From NCBI GenBank assembly GCA_024516035.1, contig CM044958.1, positions 737,566 through 801,565 of the forward strand: a stretch of DNA of 64,000 nt, read 5' to 3'. Shown here piece after piece: positions 13,101-23,700 of this stretch (its first letter is position 1; each line of letters begins with the position of its first letter). A program made the translations under genes and the position numbers. Under the pieces are notes generated by a model. That model worked only from the letters and a program-made list of their open reading frames with translations, was not told the origin of the DNA and did no database searches. This stretch comes from Bactericera cockerelli (taxonomy: Eukaryota > Arthropoda > Insecta > Hemiptera > Triozidae).

Positions 13101-16100
13101 ATTATGGTAATTTATAAAAAAATTGTTTCCTATGTGATCAAATAGATTTTAGTCATATATCCCTATTATTTTCACATTTATTAAAGGAGAAAGGTTGCGG
13201 ACTTGATATGCCCAAGATAAATGAAAATGACCCATATACCTTGCTTAATATCTGCTACTCCGATGTTGGTGTTATTGATCTTGATTTGTGTTTTCCAAAG
13301 AGCCATAAAGTATTTTAGGATATTAATGATTTTTGGACATATTCTGTGTATTTCTAGGACCTTGATCAACCAATTATGTGGGATTCTGTCGTACGCCTTG
13401 AAATAGTCAATATAACAAACATTTAAGTTCCTTTTCTTTGTTTCAGCTTGCTTGAGAATCACTGAATCTATAATCAATTGATTTTTGCAGCCCATTGATC
13501 CGCAGATACATCCTTTTTGTGCCTCATTCATTAAGTTGTTTTGATCACAATGGGTGTAAATACTGTCACAGATCAGGTTTGTGAAGAGCTTGTACAGTGA
13601 GGAAAGACAAGTGATAGGTCTGTAATTCCTTGGATCTCCTCTGTCTCCTTTTTTATAAATTAGGGTCGTTCTTCCTTGCACTAGAAATCTGGGAAAGTGA
13701 TCATTATTTTCGATGCATTTTATGAAGCTCTTTCTCATGTTTTCATGCGCTGAGCTAAAGTACTTGATCCAGTAATTGTGAACTTTTTCAGGACCCGGTG
13801 ATTTCCAGTTGCTTGCTTTTTTAATAGTTTTGCTAATTTTTCCAGGTTCTATGTCAAAATCATTGTGAGGAATAGTGGATTTTTCCTGTTCCAATTGAGT
13901 TATCCATGTTTCATCTATCTTGGCTTCGGCATCGTTTCTCCACATGGTGGTCCAAAACTCATGAAACTTCTCATGATCAACAGAGCTCTCATTCATGGCG
14001 TTATAATCTTTTTTCAGGTTGTTGTATTTCATTATTCTCTCCACTCTATTTGACTGTGTGCCTTGTAGGTGTTCTACAATAATGTCATGATCTGAACGCA
14101 GACACTTGATATTTCTTTCCAATCTTATTCGCCATGGCGGTTCTTTCCTTGATGTACTTTGAGCCCGAGTTTCGTTATTTGTAATGAGTTTCAGATTCTC
14201 GGTTTCCACATAGGTTACGGCTCCACAGTACAAGGCTAAATGAATTTTATATAAATCATCCGTGTTATCGAGATATTCACCAATGCACTGGTTGATTTGA
14301 GCTACCTTTGATAGATGGATGTACTTGTTCTTGAAACTGGGTATGCCAGGTCTTAAAAATGGGTCTATGCTTTTATATTTTTCAAACTTGCAGAATAAAC
14401 TTGCAGGATATTTCAGTCTCGGGAGAATCATTATTTTGTAAATTATTTGACAAACTGACGCGTGAATGTGATGTTTCAGGAGTAGAGGTGGGCCAATCGT
14501 TGTTGCTTGAATTTATAGATGGATTTGTATCTATGATGTTTTCGCCCTCATTTGCCCTCTCACGAAGAAGTGTTTGGACTTCTTGTTTGATCTCTAAGAT
14601 AAAAGGATAGTTTTTCTTCATTATCAAATTTTTCCTATCCATGCAATTCTGCGGAGTTAATGATAATTCAGGGTGTTTTGTAAGGAAATGGTCGCATAGT
14701 AAGTTTCTTACACCCGGTAGATGTTTATCATTGCATTTGTTTACAAAATAAAAACTTCGAACCATGTCTCTATTCAGCTCTTCTGTCCATTTCATTCTAC
14801 CGCGATGTTCATTTCGTACACCCGCTTTCCACGTTGTCTTTCTATTTGTTGCAGCCAGTAATTGTGACGTTCTAGAAGTACGGTTGGGAGACTGGTCACC
14901 GACCTGTGTTGGAGAGGTTACCTGATGATTTGAGGTTGACACATTTGTCCTTCTCCGATTACTATTGGTGAATACTCTGGTGGTTGATCGTTGTGACGGA
15001 GGGTGTCCATTTCTTTGAACAGCTCGGCGTCGTTGACACTGGTTGGCTAGGTCGTTTAGAAGCTCCGTCGATGAATCCGATTCTTGTTCTTCAGGTGGTA
15101 GTTCAAAGGAGGAGCTAGAATCACTCGCACTGTCTTCTTGTAGAATTACTCTGTTGGGTTGACTTGCACATGATCGTATAGGGTATCTTCGTGGCTGTGA
15201 CATTGTTTCTTCAGCTTCCCGTCCAGACTGCAAACTCCAGATCACGGTAAAATTTAGATGGGGGGTTTGAAAAAACAGAGGAACCAAAAGAAGTACATTA
15301 TAAGTGATAAAAGAAAACAAGAACATGCAGAGGTTTACAATTGTAAACTTGAATTATTTGAAAATAAATTTTCAAAGCAAAATTTCGAAATATTTTCGGA
15401 GAGCAATCCGATTTGAAGGCACAGTTAGCTTTAGTAACCGTTTATTATTATTATTATTATTATGATTATATGTGGTTTGGATTTTTTTTGAAATTCAAAG
15501 ACGTTCTCTATATAGTTTGAGTGGCTCCTTTTTATTTGTTATTTTATTAGGTTCATATTAGAAATCCAAAGTAATGTTAGGTACCTAGGTATATGTAATT
15601 TTATATAAAACTAGGATTCTTTAAATCTAAGAATTTAAAGAATCCTAGTTTAATATAAAATTACATATACCTGGCTCCTTTTTTTCAAGACCCTGTATTC
15701 AAAGGCTCCTAAGGCCGACCTCTTACCTTCTCCCATTCAAGACCCTGTATTCAAAGGCTCCCAGCTCCGACCTCTTACCTTCTCCGAAGTATCCGAAGAG
15801 TTGTCCTGGCGGATGATCTGCAGGATGGCGGACTCACCGGCTCCGAAGGCGGCGTACCAGAAAGAGAAGCAGAGGCTCTGCGGGTCCCCGTCACTCACCG
15901 TGATCACCGGGGAGACCAGACGGACCATGTTGCTGCCTGCAGGGAGAGAATTAGTAGTTGTAGTAGTAGTATATATATGATTGTATTAATTATAAAATAA
16001 TAATTGTTACAAAGGTTGGCAATTTAAAATAAAATAATGTAGACAGTTTCTACTTAATATTAATACCTATTTTATAGAATTCATGATAAAATTAAACTAT

Positions 16101-19100
16101 GTGTAATAAAAGGTTAAAAAGGGGAAAAAATAAAAATAATAAAAACTTTTGAAATTCCTATGCCAAAAAAAAAAAAAAAAAAAAAAAAAAAACGTACACC
16201 AGACGGACCATGTTGCTGCCTGCGAGGAGAGAATAAGGGACACGAAACATGAACATGATTGCGGATTTGACACACAAAAACTGTTTCCTAATTTGTATTT
16301 GTATTTATTAAAATTCCAGAAGGAAAGTTTACAATAACTTTTAAACAGTAATTATAATATAAAATGGATATTGAAAATAAAACTAATCAACTTATCCAAT
16401 GATATAACAATTTCTACCAATTTTTAACAAGGTCAAAAAAACTTTAATAAATGAGACCCATACGGAGCCATATTTTTTTTTGTTTGACATTATCATTTTA
16501 CCGAATTTAGGACTCACCTTTTGTTGTTAGGCATATATTTATTTATTCTACATTTACACTCTTGTACACAGCTTCTACACTCTTTTACAATGATAAAAAT
16601 AATAATGTTCCTATTTTTTATCGAGAATTTAAGAATTTGAAGTCAATCGTGCCCTCAGACTCAAATGTTATTGACAATTACCTCCCCAAGATTCATTTCA
16701 TTCTAAAATACCTCCATCGCCATCAATTTTATCAATTTCATTTTTATTTACGTATTTCACACATTTTTTCAATGTTATCTTATTTGTTTGTTAATGTTAT
16801 AAGGCAGAGTGAGTTAGCGGGGGAGGATTTTTTCTGCTCTGTACTTGGATGTTCGGGGTCCACTCATACCTCGTGAGGAAGAATGAGTAGCTGCTTTGAT
16901 GTGAAGCAGCGACCAGTGGCAGAATCATAGGCAAAAAAAATAATACAAGATATTGTAAATTAAAGTGGTAAAATCCTATGACTCTGCGCTACCCACTAAA
17001 ATTGTGACATAATAACACAAAGAAAAAGCATTATTATTATTATTATTATAATTTCATTTTTATTTTCGTATTTCACACATTTTTTCAATGTTATCTTATT
17101 TGTTTGTTAATGTTATTCACTTGTAAATAAAAATATGTCAATCTGGACACGTAATAATAATAATAATCAATTTCTCAGTTATTTTAAGTTATTCTTAAGA
17201 TATTTTAGTTATTTTTAAGCTACCAATGTAAACTGTTCAATGATTTGAATTGTAAAAATACAAATATAATGAATAGTAAAAATACAAATATAATGAATAG
17301 TAAAAAAAGTTAGTCTAAGCAAAATACAAATCATTCTCAAATGATCAAAGAGCTATTCTACAGAGAAAATAAGTTTGGAGATTCAGAGGGGCAATGCTGC
17401 CAGTGTGTTGTCAGCGTTGCCTTCTGAAGAAATGAATGCATTGTTTTATTTATAAAATGAAAAGAAATAAACGTAATAAATTTAAAGTTAACATTACTTT
17501 GGAAAAAAAAAATTCATCATTCTCACCCAGTATTTGGTTGAACAGGTCGAAGTAAATGTATCCGTCGGGGGCCCCGAACGTCTTGTCGGGCAGATTGGCG
17601 GGCCGCCTCGTCACCGTGGCCATTCTCCAGGCCGCGGCCGACTGCTTGCCCTCTGTCCCGTTGGTCCAGTCACACATGTCCCGCTCGAAGTGGCACTCCC
17701 CCGGCCGCACCATGGCCCCCTTGGGGAACACTGCGGAGAGGGACAGGGAAAGTGAGTGTAATGAATTGAATTGAATTGAATTTTTTATTGTTATTTTACC
17801 TTTCGGTGTGAACAATTTGCTTACTGCTAGATTAAAACTAATTTAAATAAATTAAGACTAATTCTAATTAACTATAATATTTAAAACTCATGCATATTAG
17901 GGAGGGAAGATGGAATGAGGTGAAAATGAAGAGAGACATGGATGAGATGGAAAGAAAAAAAGTGAATATTAGTATGAGTGGTTGTGTGTATCCCTCAAAC
18001 AAAAGTTGAAAGAGTGGTTGAAATGTTCCAAGTTTTCATTCGGCCATGGAATAATTGCCAGCCAACCTCCGTGGCTCAGTGGTTAAGAGAATTGGTTTGC
18101 TGACCCGCAGGTTGCGAGTTCGAATCCCGGCCGGAGCGGAAAATTCTGACCGAGTTTTTCCGTTTCCGGAATGGCATTAATGTAAAGGTTAAAGTGACCT
18201 GAAGTAATGCGAAAGCGGTTCCGGGGCGCACTTACCTTTTTTCTTTAAAAAAGAAGAAATAAATTATATAAAAAAAATTATTTTCTTAATTTAAAAATGT
18301 AGATTTGTCTTTTCAGGCAAGCCAATGTCACTATTTCTTTTCCATTGTAATAAAAAAATATTATAATATAAAAAAAAAAAAAAATCGCTCAAGATCCAAC
18401 AGGCCATATCCAACATGCAGTCTCTGTCAAGAGGCCCCAGAAATAGCAAAACACATTCTCTGTGAATGTGGAGCAGCCTCACACGCTCGACTGAAACACT
18501 TCTCAAGGCTGATTCTAACACCTATAGAAGTTACCGAAATCAGTCCTAAAAGAATCTTAAGCTACATTATTAACTTTGATCTCTTTTAGAGTTACAGGGA
18601 GGACATGTCACATAAGATCTATGATCGCAGTGACAAAGAGCTTTTGTAGCCGACAGCTCTAAAAATACTACAGTCCAACCTAATGGCCTCGGATACAATA
18701 GAAACCTCTTATAATAGAGAAAATTCTCAGGTCCCTGCGGCACCTGTTTATGTGTAATAGAGAACTGGCTGTATTAGAAACCTCTTTATAATAGAATTTT
18801 TGCTCTGTCCCTTGAGTTTTAACCAGGGTCGACTGTAATACAAATACCAAGGAAATGTAAAGTTGGAGTAGATATTTCACTTTCAGTAACTCACTCGCTC
18901 GACTTTTTAAGTTTGACACATTGCATACCTCAAAAGATTTACGGTGCTCATAAGATTTCAATATTATTGGTTTTCAACTTGTTTAGTATTATTAAGGTAT
19001 AATTATGTTTTTTTTTTTTTTTTTTTTTTTTTTGACAAAGGCCTTTTATTAATATTTTAGGGTATTAAGTGTAACTAGACTAAATAGCTACTCCGTTGTT

Positions 19101-20756
19101 TTTCAGATAGTACCTCCTCTTGAATTTTTTTTGTAAATATAAACTACCCTTTCTTGGCATTTCTAATTTTTGTTATTTATTTTAATTATTAAATAGCGAC
19201 CTTCAATAATATTACCTGTGCAAGAGCTGCTGAAGAAGGTAATGTCATCAAAGGCAATGAAGCCGTTGGCCCGACTCGAACCCCAGATACCCTCGATTAC
19301 AATCTGAAACAAAATATGACAATAACAAAAATCATTATACCCAAGTTTCTCACAAAGAGGTTATTCTCCCTTATACAGAATTAAATTTGACCTGGAAATC
19401 GTTCAATATATCCTTATATCCAGGTTCAACTATATGCTCATTGGATGAAACTTTTAGAAAAGGAGCTACGGAACTTGGCTCTTTTTTCAACGGAAGTTGT
19501 TTTTGCGGGGATATCAATATTTTTTAATGTATACGAGGAACTTATAGAAATCTATTTTGTTTAAAAATAATCTCTGCCCGGTAGCTCAGTAGTCAAGGCA
19601 TCTGACTGCTAATCCAGAGGTCGCGGGTTCGAAACCCAGCTAGGGGGATATCAATATTTTTTGTTACTGTATACGGGGAACTTATTGTAATAGAAATCTA
19701 ATTTGTTTAGAAATAATCTCTGTCCGGTAGCTCAGTAGTCAAAGCATCTGACTGCTAATCCAGAGATCGCGGGTTCGAAACCCACCTGGGACATGACATG
19801 ATATTCTCCCATTTTTGATTTTGACCACATCATAAAATGTCTTGGACTTACTGCTGGAAAAATGGGACTCATCAGTCCTAATCAAGCAGTATAAATAAAG
19901 CGATATTTTTAATATTTTTATTATTTATTATTATTCTGATTATTATTATTATTATTACCGCATCATTTGGCTCATTGATGAGGGCCTGGGCGTACGTCCA
20001 GTCTGGACCCTGGTGGTTGTAGAGCCGCCAGATAGGTTTCATTGTGACGGTGCCATCCTTCTCCATTATCTTAGTGAACACGCTGACGGCGCCCAAACTG
20101 GGACCCGCTGCTTCGATGAACGGCTCGTTCATAATGAACCTGGAATAATGAACAATTAGTTATTAGTTATTCACCATAAGGTCCAAGGCGTATTGAGGTG
20201 AAAATGTGTACACGGTTACCCCATAATGTAGTATTGATTCTACAAGCGCATGGTGTAACATGGATTTTGTTTTTTTAGATAACATGCTTGTATGTCCTTT
20301 TCTCAGTTGTTAGTTAATTACTCGGAGTTTTTTGCACAAGACTTCAGTATGTGACTTCATTTTAAATGTCGTATCGATATTTACTGCCAAGTATTTACAA
20401 TTTTCAGCATAGGCTAGGTACACTGACATGAATTTTTGTAGACTTTGTTAAATAAACAAGACCTCGAGTGACATTTTTTGCGGTGCTGTTGTACATTGGC
20501 CATACCTCTGGCGGTCCCCATCGCCATTGCCTCTGTTTTTCTCTGATTTATATAAATATCATTGTTGTAAACATACTTTTGAATTCTAATAAATTCTTCT
20601 TGTGCATTATGGACTGCTACTTCAAGGTTTGTATGAATGGAAATTATAGGTACAAGAATCATCTGCGAACATCATAAGTCTACTTACTCTTCAAGTTAAG
20701 ATATTAGTTGAACCAGCCTTATGTGAGACGTGAGACAGAGAGAAGGAGAAAGAGAC

Positions 20757-20787
<31 letters not shown>

Positions 20788-23700
20788 GAGAGAGAGATGG
20801 TTACAAAAGTGTCTGTCAAAGAAAGCATAGAGCATAGAGAATACGAGAATGTGAAAGAAATAGTCATAGAGAGATAAGGAGTGAAAAAAAAGGAGAGAAG
20901 AGTCATATTTTTCTTTCTAACCAAAAAAAAATCCGGGTGAGTTTCTTCCAAATATTTCCATTTTATTTCAGTGTCATTCGTAAAAGAAAAATGAGTTTGG
21001 TTACTTTTAAAGATAAACAATGGACTTCACCTATAAAAGAACTGGAAGCAAGAATTTTCTACTTCCACTTTGGTTAACTTTGGAAGTGGAAATTTTTGCT
21101 CTTCCAAAAGAAAAATGACTTTCTTCCAGTTTGGTTCATTTTATTCCCGTTTGGTTAACTTTGGTTAGTAAGAAAAATACGGCAAAAGAAAGCATAAAGA
21201 ATACGAGAATGTGAAAGAAATAGTCATAGAGAGATAAGGAGTGAAAGAAAGAGGAGAGAAAGAGACAGCCGGTCGCTCGCCGGAAGGACATGAAAGCAGC
21301 CTAGACATTGAATCTGGGCGTCCATATAATCCTCTCACCACCGTGATATAGGTATCAATACCTATCTCACGGACACGGAATTATTATTATTATTATATAA
21401 CACTTTATTGGTTAACTACATACATTCATCAAATAGGACATGAAAAATAAAAGAACACGTAGTGAACCAAGGGGCGAGGTTAAAGCCTGTGGCTTTCTCT
21501 TCCACCGAACCCCATAGGATATAAAAACTATATTATTACCAGAAGGACAGACAGCGCGGGGTCTCATTGGTCTTGAAGTCCCGGGACGTGAACCAGGCCC
21601 GGCTGCCAGGTCGCTGCACAGAGGTGCGGGACAGGGTCATCAGGTAGCCCTTCTCCGTGCCCAGGGTGTGGTCATGCACCCCTGTCCTCAGCGCCGCCCC
21701 TGAGGTTCGCTCCCAGTCAATGTCGTCTAGCCGCTCCCGGGACACCACGTTGCTCCAGCCGCATTCGTCCACTTCGAACGTGCAGTCGCCGTTAGAGGCG
21801 GCGATCTGAGGAGCGGCTGAAAATTAATTGAATTGAATTAAGCAAAATGAAGAACACAGGGGAAGAAGGATGAAGGTCCAAAATTTCGAAAATTGAGTTA
21901 GATACGGATTAAAGTCTTTTGATATAGTGTAAAAATACGTAGACATGTTAAAAATATGGAATAAGGTTGAGGGTGAGTAGATATTAACATTTTTAAATCA
22001 TGCGGTCAGGGGAAGAAAGATGAGAGTCACATCGCTTGTAGGGAAGAAAGATGATGAGAGTCCATGATCTAGAAAGATGAGAGTCCAAAAGTTTACAAAC
22101 TTAAAATTGAATTATCTCGAAATCAAAAAAAAATGGACATTCATCTTTCTTCCCCTGGGCTCTTCAAATGGTTCTTCTTATTTGTACAATATTTTTTTTT
22201 TTTTTTACATACATATTTAATTTTTTTTCTATATTAGTAGGCAACTAGATTTTAAGAATATAAAATGTTATGTACAAAATGTCTATTTAAATTTGAAAAT
22301 AAACAAGAGACTTTGTTTAGACTGCTGGAATAAAGGGACTTTTCAGTCTCACCTCGGCAGTATAAACAAGGTAATTTCTATTCTATCTGTGCGCCAGAGG
22401 GTCTTAACTCACCATTAATATCTGCTGTGTTACTATACTCGTACAATCAACACTCCTCTAAATTGGACTTTAAGAAGAATGTAAGCAACAACTAGGTTTA
22501 GAAAATTTTAATCTTACCTAGGCTAATTAGTATCGAGTTCATGTAATTGCAGTGAAACACATTGCGTTTGAACATTAATTAAAATAATAAAAAATATATA
22601 TAATTATCATAGGGTGGCGTCATCCAGACAGAGAAGTAATGACATCAACACTTCTACCACTGTCCATACAAGGAGGCTAATAATGGACAAGGGCTCCCAG
22701 AACCAAGCCAATGATTACATTACATAGCTGATACCCTACCCGTACAGCCACCCCCAGCGTGTTAGTTTAGTGGGTTAGGTTAGTGGGCCCAGTGGGTTAG
22801 GTTAGTGGGTCCAGTGGGTTTGGTTAGTGGGTCCAGTGGGTTAGGTTAGTGGCCCAGTGGGTTAGGTTAGTGGGCCCAGTGGGTTAGGTTAGGTTAGTGG
22901 GTCCAGTGGGTTAGGTTAGTGGTCCAGTGGGTTAGGTTAGGTTAGTGGGTCCAGTAGGTTAGGTTAGTGGGCCCAGTGGGTTAGGTTAGTGGGCCCAGTG
23001 GGTTAGGTTAGTGGGTTAGGTTAGTGGGTCCAGTGAGTCAGGTTAGTGGGTCCAGTGGGTTAGGTTAGGTTAGTGGGTCCAGTGGGTTAGGTTAGTGGGT
23101 CCAGTGGGTTAGGTTAGTGGGCCCAGTGGGTTAGGTTAGTGGGTCCAGTGGGTTAGGTTAGCGGGTCCAGTGGGTTAGGTTAGCGGGTCCAGTGGGTTAG
23201 GTTAGTGAGTCCAGTGGGTTAGGTTAGTGGGTCCAGTGGGTTAGGTTAGTGGGTCCAGTGGGTTAGGTTAGTGGCCCAGTGGGTTAGGTTAGTGGGTCCA
23301 GTGGGTTAGGTTAGTGGGCCCAGTGGGTTAGGTTAGTGGGCCCAGTGGGTTAGGTTAGTGGGTCCAGTGGGTTAGGTTAGTGGGTCCAGTGGGTTAGGTT
23401 AGTGGGTCCAGTGGATTAGGTTAGTGGGCCCAGCGTGTTAGGTTAGTGGGTCCAGTGGGTTAGGTTAGTGGGTGCAGCGTGTTAGTTTAGTGGGCCCAGT
23501 GAGTTAGGTTAGTGGCCCAGTGGGTTAGGTTAGTGGGTCCAGTGGGTTAGGTTAGTGGGTCCAGCGTGTTAGGTTAGTGGGTCCAGCGTGTTAATTTAGT
23601 GGGTCCAGTGGGTTAGGTTAGTGGGTCCAGTGGGTTAGGTTAGTGGCCCAGTGTGTTAGGTTAGTGGGCCCAGTGAGTCAGGTTAGTGGATCGTACAGTG

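Larger units (their letters stand above)
10660..15210 (-). mobile_element. Dead RLE-type non-LTR retrotransposon (R2 superclade)
   Basis: It is nearly full length but broken, inside the MAM intron between exons G and H and in the same orientation. The coding sequence begins at an ATG near 15203 (MSQPRRYPIRS). The N-terminal region carries KWTEELNRDMVRSFYFVNK, as in R2-like proteins. Reverse transcriptase follows (14431-13240 then 12270-11560): TLIYKKGDRGDPRNYRPIT, EAQKGC, YIDYFKAYD, and the YIDD catalytic box. The C-terminal part (11268-10669) has a CRKCKK..H...C zinc knuckle and RPDIIYIN...LIDIAVP, the PD..D core of a restriction-like endonuclease. Breaks: a frame change near 14390-14430, a MITE at 12273-13234, a slip in an A run near 11567-11577, and a frame change near 11335-11355. 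R2, R4/Dong and NeSL types share this layout; the clade is not resolved. Confidence 0.85.
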
